Positions 8,161-15,974 of a stretch of DNA of 35,903 bases are shown here, piece by piece. The stretch is from assembly GCA_905215655.1 (NCBI GenBank), contig CAJMQT010000001.1, positions 1 through 35,903 on the forward strand. The letters are read 5' to 3'. Source of the DNA: an uncultured bacterium. GTDB lineage: Bacteria > Bacteroidota > Bacteroidia > Bacteroidales > Bacteroidaceae. A program made the translations under genes and the position numbers. Under the pieces are notes generated by a model. The model did not search any database. It saw only the letters and a list, made by a program, of their open reading frames with translations, and was not told the DNA's origin. Positions within the stretch are counted from its first letter, which is position 1; each line of letters opens with the position of its first letter.

Positions 8161-10392
8161 TTACTTTAAATAATCCTCAAAATAACGGGTGATACGTTCG
8201 TGCAGATGCACGCTCTTGTGTCCCATCATGTTATGTCCTTCGCCCGGATAGACAAAGAAATCGGGCTGTGTGCCCGCCTCCGAGCATGCGTTGAGGAACT
8301 GTAATGCGTGCTGCGGCACCACCGTCGGGTCGTTCATGCCGATTATTATCTGGAGTCTGCCTTTCAGGTTTTTCGCCTTGTCGAGCAGACTTGTCTTCTT
8401 GTAGCCCTCCGGATTGCTCTCCGGCGTGTCCATGTAGCGCTCGCCGTACATCACTTCGTACCACTTCCAGTCGATTACCGGACCGCCGGCAACGCCCGCC
8501 TTGAATACGTCCGGATAGTTCAGCATGAGCGAGATGGTCATAAATCCGCCGAAGCTCCAGCCGTGAACGCCGAGCCGCTGCATGTCGACGTATGGCAATG
8601 TGCGCAGGAATTCTACACCCTTCATCTGGTCTTTCATCTCTTCCTGACCGAGATTTCTGAACGTAGCCTGCTCAAATTCCATGCCGCGGTTCTCGCTGCC
8701 GCGGTTGTCCAAGATGAAGACAATGTATCCTTTCTGCGCCATGTATGTCTCCCACGAACGGCTCATCCAGTGCCAACGTGCGTCGACATTATGTGCATGA
8801 GGACCGCCGTAGACGTAAATGACGGTGGGATATTTCTTCTTCGGATTGAAATTCAGGGGTTTCACCATGCGGTAATAAAGGTCGGTCGTGCCGTCGGCTG
8901 CCTTAATCGTGCCGCACGAATACTCCGGAACGCCGTATCCTTTCCATGGGTCGGGAGCGCTGAAAATAAGATTTCGCTTAGCCGAAGATGTGTTGACAAC
9001 TTCAATATTGCGCGGTACGTCGGGCTCGGAATACTTGTCATAAAGCATCGTTCCGTTGCTTGCGAGTACTCCATAATGAACTCCGCGACCGTTGTCAAGC
9101 GCCGTCCGCCGTCCGTCGGCTGTGCTTACGGCGTACAGATTGCTTTGAAGCGGACTCTTTTCGGTTGAAAGGATTATCGCGCTTTTGGTCTTTTTGTTAA
9201 ATCCCAAAAGCTCTTGTACGAGCCAGTCGCCCTTTGTCAGCTGCTTTGTCAGCAGGTATTCGGTGTATCGGCTGCCCGTTTTGGTAGTCTTGACGCCTGC
9301 GTCCGCCTTCTTCTTCAAGTCCATGAGATACAGGTGGTTGTAGCCGTCGCGGGCGCTTTGGAGGATGAATTTGCCATTATCCCACGGCAGGAAGACAATC
9401 GGATGGAGCGGTTCCACGTATTTGTCGTGGTGCTCCGTATAGAGCGTTGCCGTCTTCTCGCCGGTCAGGGCGTCGTAAGCCGTCAGCTCGGCATCGGTCT
9501 GATCGCGGTTCAGCTCTATCATATAAACCGTCGTTCCGTCGGTATTCCATGCAATGTTGGTGAAGTAACGGTCGGTAGGATCGCCCGTTTTGAGATATAC
9601 GGTCTTGCCCGTCGCGGTGTCAAAGATGCCCACCGTCACCTTGTGAGACGTCATTCCTGCCATCGGATACTTGTCCGGCTCAGCCTCGGCGATGCGTGTA
9701 AAGGTGTTCACCTGCGGATAGTCGGTCACCATGCTCTGGTCCATGCGGTAGAAAGCGAGCCTCGTTCCCGCCTCGTTCCAGAACAAACCTTTCATTATTC
9801 CGAACTCGTTTCGATGTACGGCTTGCCCGTAAACAATCTCCCGGCTGCCGTCCGTTGTCAGTTGTGTGACCTTCCCTGACGCGTCGGTAACATAGAGGTT
9901 GTTGTCTTTGATGAATGCAACGGCTCTCGACTTGGAGTTCCATTCTGCGTTGCTTTCATCCTTGCAGCTCTGTCGCCAGACGCATTTCTTTGTCTTGAAG
10001 TTTACGAGCAGTCGCTCGTCCTTCGTCCTTACAAGCACTAACGGCTCGTCGGCGTAAGGAAAAGAGGCGTACATCAGGTTGCGCACTTTTACCTTATCGT
10101 CGGCTCCTATTGCCGAGTTTATCTCGTCAATGGTGAAGAGCGGTGCCTTCTTTCCGTTCGTCTTATTGATTATTCCGCAATCTTCGACATCCTTTTCCAC
10201 AAGGTTTTCGCCCCACCAAGACAAGTACTTGTTGGCGGGAGACATGTTCCGATAGTTGTTCCCGCCGAAGTTGAGGTCTTCAAGGGTGAACTCTTTAAGT
10301 TGCGCTTTTGCCGTCATAGCCGATAAAACGGTGGCTGTCACGAGGAGACAGAGCCTCAGCGACTGCCACATCTTGCTGTTATTCCTCATCAT
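8161..10392 (-). CDS. Secreted S9 family (DPP-IV-type) peptidase
   Basis: A serine exopeptidase that by family removes X-Pro or similar dipeptides; most likely periplasmic. From 10392 it is 743 residues. An N-terminal signal peptide (MWQSLRLCLLVTATVLSAMTAKAQ, read with its short leader) precedes a DPP-IV N-terminal beta-propeller (about 40-500) and a C-terminal alpha/beta hydrolase. The triad is Ser613 in GWSFGG, Asp688 in GMNDPT and His720 in GEGHNMMG. The open frame runs 73 codons further upstream, but that part reads antisense-like inside the methyltransferase gene and is rejected. The start at 10392 overlaps that gene by 14 bp; Met at 10374 is the alternative, 5 bp past its stop. Confidence 0.93.
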   Translation of the reverse strand: MMRNNSKMWQSLRLCLLVTATVLSAMTAKAQLKEFTLEDLNFGGNNYRNMSPANKYLSWWGENLVEKDVEDCGIINKTNGKKAPLFTIDEINSAIGADDKVKVRNLMYASFPYADEPLVLVRTKDERLLVNFKTKKCVWRQSCKDESNAEWNSKSRAVAFIKDNNLYVTDASGKVTQLTTDGSREIVYGQAVHRNEFGIMKGLFWNEAGTRLAFYRMDQSMVTDYPQVNTFTRIAEAEPDKYPMAGMTSHKVTVGIFDTATGKTVYLKTGDPTDRYFTNIAWNTDGTTVYMIELNRDQTDAELTAYDALTGEKTATLYTEHHDKYVEPLHPIVFLPWDNGKFILQSARDGYNHLYLMDLKKKADAGVKTTKTGSRYTEYLLTKQLTKGDWLVQELLGFNKKTKSAIILSTEKSPLQSNLYAVSTADGRRTALDNGRGVHYGVLASNGTMLYDKYSEPDVPRNIEVVNTSSAKRNLIFSAPDPWKGYGVPEYSCGTIKAADGTTDLYYRMVKPLNFNPKKKYPTVIYVYGGPHAHNVDARWHWMSRSWETYMAQKGYIVFILDNRGSENRGMEFEQATFRNLGQEEMKDQMKGVEFLRTLPYVDMQRLGVHGWSFGGFMTISLMLNYPDVFKAGVAGGPVIDWKWYEVMYGERYMDTPESNPEGYKKTSLLDKAKNLKGRLQIIIGMNDPTVVPQHALQFLNACSEAGTQPDFFVYPGEGHNMMGHKSVHLHERITRYFEDYLK

Positions 10393-11833
10393 TGAAACGT
10401 TTATTATATTTCTTAAAGCCGTCTTTGCCCTTGCCGCGACCGAAGTCCTTGCCGCCTTTGCGTCCGCCTTCGCGGCGCTCTCTGCCGCCCTTTGTGCGCT
10501 CTCGACGGTCGTTGTCGTTGTCCTTGAACGACACACGGTGGAACTTGAAGGTACGTATGTCGCCCTCTTCGTTGTCCGTCTCGCCGTCGTCAAAGCGCTT
10601 TTTGAACTCACGGTTCTTCTTGAACCGGTGCTTTTCCGCCATCTGCTGCTTCTCGTCTTCGGTTTTCAGGATGTTTCCTTCGCTGCGGAATGTTTCGAGT
10701 TTGCCCTCGAACAAGACGTATTTACGAAACTCGCATTCGAGCGAACCGTTGTAAAGAGGCACCTTTAATGACGGTTTCAGACCTATCTGGTCGAAACATT
10801 CTTCACGATAACTCAGCACCCATGCCTCGTTGGTTTTGAACTGACGTTTGAGTGTGTCGCCTATCATTTTATACGTTCCGAGCAGGTTGGGAGTGGATAT
10901 TCGCTCGCCGTAAGGAGGATTGGTGACGATGATAGCATGTTCTTCGGGACGCTTGAAGTCTTTGAAGTCGGCCTCTTCTATCGTGATGTCTTTTGTCATT
11001 CCCGCCGCCTTGACGTTGAGACGAGCCTTCATTACAGCCGCGATGTCGATGTCGTAGCCGTAAATATGGTGGTCGAACTCACGCTCCTGAGAGTCGTCGT
11101 TGTAGATGCTGTCAAACAAATCTTGGTCGAAGTCGCTCCATCTTTCAAAGGCGTACTCTTTCCGGAATACGCCCGGCGCTATGTTGCGGGCTATGAGTGC
11201 CGCCTCGATGGGCAGCGTGCCCGAGCCGCACATGGGGTCGATGAAGTCTGTCTCGCCTCTCCAGCCGGTCATAAGTATCATTCCTGCCGCGAGGACCTCG
11301 TTCAACGGAGCCTCTACCGCCTCCTGTCTGTAACCGCGTCGGTGCAGACTTTCGCCGCTCGAGTCGAGCGAGAGGGTGCATTGATAGTCGGCAATGTGCA
11401 TGTTGAGGCGTATGTCCGGATTGGCAACGGATATGTTGGGGCGCTGTCCGGTCTTCTCTCTGAACTGGTCGACGATGGCGTCTTTAACCTTGTAAGACAC
11501 GAATTTGGAGTGTCTGAACTCGTCGGAGAACACCACGGAGTCAACCGCGAAGCTCTTTTTCAGGTCGAGATATTGGCTCCAGTCTATTTTCTTTACCTCC
11601 TCATACACGTCGTCGGCGCTATTAGCCTTGAAGTGTTTGATGGGTTTGAGTATTCTTATTGCCGTGCGCAACTGGAAGTTTGCACGGTACATCATCTCTT
11701 TGTTGCCGGTGAACGACACCATGCGACGTCCTATCTGCACGTCGTTAGCTCCTAAGTTTGTCAGCTCTTCCGCCAAAATGGGTTCCAGTCCCATGAATGT
11801 TTTGGCTATGAGTTCAAATTCTTGTTCCATCAA
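10379..11833 (-). CDS. rlmL: THUMP-domain 23S rRNA guanine-N2 methyltransferase (RlmL type)
   Basis: SAM-dependent methyltransferase acting on 23S rRNA guanine by family. The 484 residues contain an N-terminal ferredoxin-like/THUMP region (about 1-165), then a Rossmann methyltransferase domain with DPMCGSGTLPIEAAL (SAM-binding loop) and the NPPYGERIS catalytic motif. It equals only the RlmL half of the enterobacterial RlmKL fusion. The last 85 or so residues form a highly charged, low-complexity tail ending in GGRKGGKDFGRGKGKDGF-type repeats, likely a disordered RNA-binding extension. Downstream overlap with the peptidase gene suggests coupling. Exact target base is inferred from family only. 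Confidence 0.9.
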   Translation of the reverse strand: MMEQEFELIAKTFMGLEPILAEELTNLGANDVQIGRRMVSFTGNKEMMYRANFQLRTAIRILKPIKHFKANSADDVYEEVKKIDWSQYLDLKKSFAVDSVVFSDEFRHSKFVSYKVKDAIVDQFREKTGQRPNISVANPDIRLNMHIADYQCTLSLDSSGESLHRRGYRQEAVEAPLNEVLAAGMILMTGWRGETDFIDPMCGSGTLPIEAALIARNIAPGVFRKEYAFERWSDFDQDLFDSIYNDDSQEREFDHHIYGYDIDIAAVMKARLNVKAAGMTKDITIEEADFKDFKRPEEHAIIVTNPPYGERISTPNLLGTYKMIGDTLKRQFKTNEAWVLSYREECFDQIGLKPSLKVPLYNGSLECEFRKYVLFEGKLETFRSEGNILKTEDEKQQMAEKHRFKKNREFKKRFDDGETDNEEGDIRTFKFHRVSFKDNDNDRRERTKGGRERREGGRKGGKDFGRGKGKDGFKKYNKRFNDEE

Positions 11834-11901
11834 TTATTTGGTATTTCTTGTCTTTTTTTATTTCCGAGAGTATTCTGTCAGCTGCTTATCCCTGCCGGAT
11901 G

Positions 11902-12798
11902 TCAGCCTTTAATGTGCTTTTTTGTGAGGGGCTCCATGTCTTTCGTCACCCAGATGTTGGCTCCTACGACGCATCCTCTGCCTATGGTGATGCGTCCGAG
12001 GATGGTCGCATTTGAGTAGACCACCACGTCGTCTTCGAGTATGGGGTGACGCGGTATGCCCTTGATGGGGTTGCCCTGCTCGTCGAGCGGAAAGCTCTTG
12101 GCTCCGAGTGTCACGCCTTGGTACAGTTTGACGTTGTTCCCTATGATGCAGGTGGCACCGATAACGACGCCCGTGCCGTGGTCGATCGTGAAGTGATGAC
12201 CTATCCGTGCCCCGGGATGAATGTCTATTCCGGTCTCGTAGTGTGCCATTTCCGTGATAATGCGGGGTATCAGCGGCACATCGAGCATCAGCAGTTCGTG
12301 TGCCATGCGGTAGTTTGTCAGCGCGCGTATGACGGGATAACATGATATTATTTCGCCGGCGCTTTCAGCCGCCGGGTCGCCGTTGTATGCCGCTTCAACG
12401 TCGGTTGCGAGCACGGCACGTATCTCCGGCAGCCGGCTGATAAACTCTGTCGCCATCCTTACCGCCTCGCAACGGTGACGCGCCGACAGCTCCGGGTTGT
12501 CGCGATATTCGTTGTCGACAAAGCAGAGTCCTGCCGCTATCTGGTCAGACAGCAGCTTATGTAATCGTTCGATGTTGACTCCGATGTGGTATTTCAGCGT
12601 CCTTATATTGATTTCCGATTTGCCGAAAAAGCCCGGAAACAATATGGAACGCGCCAGTTCTATAATCTCTTTAAGGGCTTTTCCTGAGGGGAGAGGATCT
12701 CCGTCGCGGTGCTGATGAAACAATTCTTTCAACGACTCGGGTTGCGACAGCCTGTCGGTTGTTTGCGTAAGAATTTGCGTCAGGTTATCAGTACTCAT
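11902..12798 (-). CDS. epsC: Serine O-acetyltransferase EpsC
   Basis: Transfers acetyl from acetyl-CoA to L-serine, giving O-acetylserine for cysteine synthesis; cytoplasmic. The 298 residues begin with a helical SAT N-domain (about 1-170) and end with a left-handed beta-helix of hexapeptide repeats (GARIGHHFTIDHGTGVVIGATCIIGNNVKLYQG region, about 195-285). His-Asp pairs in GARIGHHFTIDHGTG fit the catalytic site of CysE. The length and N-domain fit the long EpsC subgroup. It stands first in a minus-strand run with a good promoter 25 bp upstream; the methyltransferase gene starts 68 bp downstream. No CysK gene is in this window. Confidence 0.95.
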   Translation of the reverse strand: MSTDNLTQILTQTTDRLSQPESLKELFHQHRDGDPLPSGKALKEIIELARSILFPGFFGKSEINIRTLKYHIGVNIERLHKLLSDQIAAGLCFVDNEYRDNPELSARHRCEAVRMATEFISRLPEIRAVLATDVEAAYNGDPAAESAGEIISCYPVIRALTNYRMAHELLMLDVPLIPRIITEMAHYETGIDIHPGARIGHHFTIDHGTGVVIGATCIIGNNVKLYQGVTLGAKSFPLDEQGNPIKGIPRHPILEDDVVVYSNATILGRITIGRGCVVGANIWVTKDMEPLTKKHIKG

Positions 12799-12822
12799 TT
12801 AAATATGTATCAATTTGTCGTG

Positions 12823-12854
12823 CAAAATTAATTCATTTATAATGAACCGCCAAA
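12823..12854 (-). promoter_or_regulatory. Bacteroidota-type promoter of epsC
   Basis: On the minus strand TTTG (12854-12851), a 20-bp spacer and TAATTTTG (12830-12823) match TTTG-N19-21-TAnnTTTG. Transcription would start near 12816, 18 bp before the ATG. Both elements and the spacing fit, which supports the annotated start. Confidence 0.7.
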
Positions 12855-12966
12855 TTTTTTTTCGGCTTTATTCGGCATGTTCCCATGTGTGTTAAAATAC
12901 GTTTCGTTACGTATTGAAAATCGGTTGAAAATCTTTGAGTTTTCCATACGCCGCGTTTTACGTTGC

Positions 12967-13054
12967 AAAAGGCGGTCTTTCAGGCTCTAAAAGGCAAGCT
13001 TTTACACGCTGAAAGGCGGTCTTTTGCAATGTAAAATGCCGCCTTTTGCAAACC
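12967..13054 (+). repeat. 22-bp tandem array B (4 units)
   Basis: Units start at 12967, 12989, 13011 and 13033, exactly 22 bp apart. Cores are GCGGT, GCAAG, GCGGT, GCCGC; linkers are AGGCTCT, ACACGCT, GCAATGT, GCAAACC. TGAATATCA follows at 13058, as it does after array C. The array lies in the 454-bp gap between the divergent epsC and transporter genes. Apart from the two promoters nothing else is seen in this gap. Confidence 0.9.
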
Positions 13055-13200
13055 CTCTGAATATCAGCCGGTTGCAAAGACGTTTCTTCCTACGGTGCAA
13101 TCATTGGCTGGGACGTCGCAGAAATGTAAAGTTTTCTTAAAATGACGGCGGCAGACTGTGGAATAAAGTCAAATAGGGAGTGAGGAAATGAAATATTTAT

Positions 13201-13208
13201 TACTTTTG
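13201..13208 (+). promoter_or_regulatory. Probable -7 box of the CcdA/ArsG-like gene
   Basis: TACTTTTG matches TAnnTTTG and lies 44 bp upstream of the transporter ATG, so transcription would begin near 13214. A matching -33 TTTG is not evident. Confidence 0.4.
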
Positions 13209-13252
13209 CAGAATTGGATTTTTGAAAGTCCTTTGATAAGACAGTAAAAGTC

Positions 13253-13954
13253 ATGGAATGGTTACAAAGCATAATAGATAACGGCTGCACGCCTGTGATA
13301 ACGGCGCTGCTGCTCGGCTTGATAGTGGCGCTGCATCCCTGTCCGCTCGCCGCAAACGTGGCGGCGATGGGCTACATCGCGAAAGATATGGGACAGGGGC
13401 GACGCGTGTTGGTCAACGGACTGTTTTACACCCTTGGTAGGATGCTTGCCTACTCGCTGCTCGGAATTTTGTTAATTGCCGTTTTCAGGGGCAGCGTAAA
13501 CATTGCTGCTCTCGGCGGTTGGTTCGGCGAGTGGGGCGAACGGTTGCTCGCTCCGCTGCTGATAATAATCGGTCTGTATTTCCTTCTCAGTAAAATATTG
13601 CACAAACACGAGCATTGTCCTACGCTGCCCGTTCTCGGTCTGCATCTTCACGGGCGTGCGGGAAGCCTTCTGCTTGGTGTCCTCCTCGCCCTGTCATTCT
13701 GTCCCGAGAGTGCCATCGTCTACTTCGGAATGCTCCTCCCGCTGTCGGCAAAAGCCGATGCGGGCGTCTTCCTGCCTGTCGTATTCTCCTTTGCCACCGC
13801 CGTTCCGACGGTTCTCATAGCGTGGGTTGTTGCCTACGGCGTGTCGGAAACGTCGGTCGTGCGTAACGGAATGCACGCCGTGCAGAAGTGGATGAGCGTC
13901 GTCGTAGGTCTGATATTTATCGCAGCGGGCACCTATTGCTTGTTTGCCGATTAG
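13253..13954 (+). CDS. CcdA/ArsG-like six-helix membrane transporter
   Basis: A 233-residue inner-membrane protein with about six hydrophobic helices. It belongs to the DsbD-transmembrane/CcdA superfamily and resembles proteins named ArsG-family aromatic arsenical permeases in Bacteroidota. Each half has one Cys in a Pro-flanked motif: Cys30 in HPCPL and Cys150 in FCPES. That placing matches the redox-active Cys pair of CcdA/DsbD, so thiol transfer across the membrane is an alternative to efflux. The middle loop is rich in possible metal ligands (His117, 119, 121, Cys122, His131, 133). No arsR, arsM or thioredoxin-like gene is adjacent. Family is fairly sure; the transported species is unknown. 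Confidence 0.8.
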   Translation: MEWLQSIIDNGCTPVITALLLGLIVALHPCPLAANVAAMGYIAKDMGQGRRVLVNGLFYTLGRMLAYSLLGILLIAVFRGSVNIAALGGWFGEWGERLLAPLLIIIGLYFLLSKILHKHEHCPTLPVLGLHLHGRAGSLLLGVLLALSFCPESAIVYFGMLLPLSAKADAGVFLPVVFSFATAVPTVLIAWVVAYGVSETSVVRNGMHAVQKWMSVVVGLIFIAAGTYCLFAD

Positions 13955-14157
13955 GCGGTTTGCATAGGTCTTCGGAACGGACGTTATTATGATTGCTTTT
14001 GAGAATGGTGACCGGTCTTGCGAGCCTTGTAAGGAAATATGATTTCTCAGATGCTTTTCTTGATTAAAATCTATTTATCCAATCATCGACGATATGCGAA
14101 GACAAGCGGTTGAGAAACTGTCACACGTATCTGCGAGTGAATAATTAGCAAATAACT

Positions 14158-14189
14158 TTTGGTAAGTTCTATAAAAAGCAGTACCTTTG
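14158..14189 (+). promoter_or_regulatory. Strong promoter upstream of the Abi_2 gene leader
   Basis: TTTG at 14158-14161, a 20-bp spacer and TACCTTTG at 14182-14189 match the Bacteroidota consensus at both boxes. Transcription should begin near 14196, about 180 nt before the Abi start codon, which leaves a long structured leader. Confidence 0.75.
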
Positions 14190-14195
14190 TATAGT

Positions 14196-14245
14196 ATGTT
14201 TCCGCCAAGCCTCTTTTGCGTATCATGGCGGAATATTTGTTTTTA
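14196..14245 (+). ncRNA. Candidate small leader RNA: hairpin plus T-rich tract
   Basis: The predicted transcript opens within about 4 nt into a perfect 8-bp stem: TTCCGCCA at 14200-14207 pairs with TGGCGGAA at 14226-14233 around an 18-nt loop. A T-rich stretch (TATTTGTTTTT, 14234-14244) follows, so this may act as an intrinsic terminator and release a roughly 50-nt RNA. Promoter, hairpin and T tract directly ahead of a HEPN toxin-like gene resemble the layout of RNA-antitoxin loci. Whether it is a separate RNA is inference. Confidence 0.45.
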
Positions 14246-14282
14246 TCATTATTATGATTATACCATAACAATTATGATAAAA
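14241..14282. repeat. 9-bp AT inverted repeat in the Abi leader
   Basis: TTTTATCAT (14241-14249) and ATGATAAAA (14274-14282) are exact reverse complements around a 24-bp AT-rich centre. It lies between the two GC-rich hairpins of the leader. It may be an operator or a weak stem. Confidence 0.5.
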
Positions 14283-14305
14283 CGATAAATAAAGACATAA
14301 AAAAA

Positions 14306-14352
14306 CCCGGATTCATCACCTGCATCTGATATCAGGGAGAGGAATTACCGGG
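14306..14352 (+). ncRNA. GC-rich structured element just upstream of the Abi_2 start
   Basis: CCCGG (14306-14310) pairs with CCGGG (14348-14352); ATTC (14311-14314) pairs with GAAT (14342-14345) across a 2-nt bulge; CCTG (14319-14322) can pair with CAGG (14333-14336). It ends 25 nt before the ATG in an otherwise AT-rich leader. A conserved RNA motif named abiF is known upstream of Abi_2-type genes in several phyla; I cannot confirm that this is it. It may instead control translation of the gene. Confidence 0.5.
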
Positions 14353-14377
14353 ACTGCATTGCAAAGATATAAAAAAT

Positions 14378-15037
14378 ATGGCATATAACAAGCAATTCTT
14401 TGAAAAAGTTTTCTCTGATAAACGGATGGAACGTTATTTCCGGCTATATCCGCAGGATGAAAGTCGTGCAATAACACATTATCAGTGTAATCTCAGTTTG
14501 TCGGAAGCGATGTATCCGTCTCTTTCTGTTCTTGAGGTAACACTCAGAAATTCTTTGTGTCGGGAACTTAGGACAATGACCGGGCGCGATGACTGGTATG
14601 CCATATTCCCCAACACTCCCGGCTTGGCAAACCTCAACAAATATATCACTCAGGCTTCAAAACGCATTTCAGGAAGACATGAACAAGTGACACCCTCCAA
14701 GATAATTGCGGAGTTGACACTCGGATTTTGGGTGTCATTGCTGAACAGCGAATACGAGAAAGTTCTTTGGAAAGATTTGCGTCGTGCTTTTCCGTATATG
14801 CCCAAAAAAAATAAACAGCGCAAAAATGTGTCAGCTCCGCTTAACCGCTTCAGAGCTTTCAGAAACAGGGTGTTTCATAACGAATCTGTTTGCTGGAACC
14901 TTGACAGGGTGACGGATTTGCATAATGAGTTCATAATGCTGTTAAGCTGGATGAATAATGATGTTCCAGGTTGGTTGGCTTTGTCCGACAGATTTGACAA
15001 AGTAACCGGAGATATTCGCACAACGCTGAATTTGTGA
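14378..15037 (+). CDS. Abi_2 family (AbiD/AbiF-like) HEPN protein
   Basis: A 219-residue abortive-infection type protein. Recognisable Abi_2 features are LEVTLRNSLCREL (about residues 52-64), AELTLGFWVSLL (111-122) and the C-terminal RNRVFH at residues 162-167, an R-x4-H motif typical of HEPN ribonucleases, followed by a Trp-rich end. The expected role is a toxin-like RNase that halts growth or cleaves RNA on phage infection. It stands alone, with 423 bp of structured noncoding DNA upstream and an IS-like remnant downstream. Codon use looks more AT-rich than its neighbours, which fits horizontal gain. The start ATG at 14378 follows the leader hairpin; no good Shine-Dalgarno is seen. Confidence 0.85.
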   Translation: MAYNKQFFEKVFSDKRMERYFRLYPQDESRAITHYQCNLSLSEAMYPSLSVLEVTLRNSLCRELRTMTGRDDWYAIFPNTPGLANLNKYITQASKRISGRHEQVTPSKIIAELTLGFWVSLLNSEYEKVLWKDLRRAFPYMPKKNKQRKNVSAPLNRFRAFRNRVFHNESVCWNLDRVTDLHNEFIMLLSWMNNDVPGWLALSDRFDKVTGDIRTTLNL

Positions 15038-15127
15038 AATAATTACTAAATGCCTTTTTCGTGGTGATTTCAAGCTATTCCTATTGATTGAAAGGAATTG
15101 GTGGATTAAAATAGAAGCATTGCCTTG

Positions 15128-15169
15128 AATTGCACTACAAAAGTTAGACACAAAACTTTTTAGTGCATT
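15128..15169. repeat. Degenerate palindrome related to IS-like element at 35676
   Basis: AATTGCACTACAAAAGTT (15128-15145) and ACTTTTTAGTGCATT (15155-15169) form an imperfect inverted repeat. The centre AGACACAA is the reverse complement of the centre of the 35676-35723 palindrome (TTGTGTCT), and the arms match about 16 of 20 positions, so this is a decayed copy in opposite orientation. The rest of the 15038-15311 gap holds a 12-bp palindrome CCGAATATTCGG (15216-15227) and nothing else recognised. Confidence 0.6.
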
Positions 15170-15311
15170 ATATAAAATAATATTACGGCGATGACGAAAA
15201 GCGGAATATAGTCAACCGAATATTCGGCGGAAAGCCTATCCTTGCAATAAATCGAGAGTTGAAAGTTGACAGTAAGATGGTTCTGTGGCATCTGCGCAAT
15301 CTGTCCGAACG

Positions 15312-15974
15312 TCAGTGACGGCGTATGGAATCAGGCTCGAATTTTATGCTTATCTGCTCATAACCGAGGCTGTTGAGCATTTTGCGGAATTGTGTTTCAG
15401 CGTTACGTTCGGCGGTCTTGATGTTCTCGCCGGTAAGACAACGGCTGCGCATCTTTGTGTAAGCGCGGCGGTAGAGGGCGGCTCTGTCCTTGTCGGTCCA
15501 GCGTCCTGACTCGTAGAACGATTGCGTGCGAGCCTCGTCGATGAAATCTTCGTCAAGCAGTCCGATGGCGGGCAGCGTGACGCGAAGCGTGTCTTTATCC
15601 TTGCGTATCCAGTTTTCTGGCGCTTTACGCATGTCAAATCCGAGGCGCACGGTGCCGAAATAGATGCGTATCAGCTCGTCCTTGCCAAACCAGCCGCGGC
15701 GCACCGTGTCTACCAGTTCTTCGTCGTCGATTGACAGAAACTCCCATTCGCCGATCTCTTTCATAGCCGTAACCTGCGTCGGGGTTATGTCAATCCTGTC
15801 GTTGACGTATGTGCCGATATTGTTGTCGCGGCACGAACGTATCAGGTATGCCGACGAGATGATAAGAATTATTATGATTATGAAAATAGCGGCGGTCTTA
15901 AATCGCAGCATCGTCCGCCAAAATCCTGACATCCGTCCACGTTTCGGGCGGTCGTTATAGATGTTATATTCCAT
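15312..15974 (-). CDS. DUF4230 protein, membrane-anchored
   Basis: A 220-residue protein of the DUF4230 family, function unknown. A basic N-terminus (RPKRGRMSGFWRTMLRFK) is followed by one transmembrane helix (about residues 29-46) and a soluble domain that should face the periplasm. The region TAMKEIGEWEFLSIDDEELVD is typical of the family. The upstream gene is a second DUF4230 protein, and the two overlap by 11 bp, so they are almost certainly made together and may form a heteromer. The stop lies close to a convergent Abi gene. Nothing in the sequence tells the ligand or reaction. Confidence 0.8.
   Translation of the reverse strand: MEYNIYNDRPKRGRMSGFWRTMLRFKTAAIFIIIIILIISSAYLIRSCRDNNIGTYVNDRIDITPTQVTAMKEIGEWEFLSIDDEELVDTVRRGWFGKDELIRIYFGTVRLGFDMRKAPENWIRKDKDTLRVTLPAIGLLDEDFIDEARTQSFYESGRWTDKDRAALYRRAYTKMRSRCLTGENIKTAERNAETQFRKMLNSLGYEQISIKFEPDSIRRH

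Noticed and set aside
10393..10611. Longer N-terminus of the DPP-IV-type peptidase
   Set aside because: The extra 73 residues are Thr/Arg/Ala-rich out-of-frame translation of the methyltransferase tail and would bury the signal peptide.
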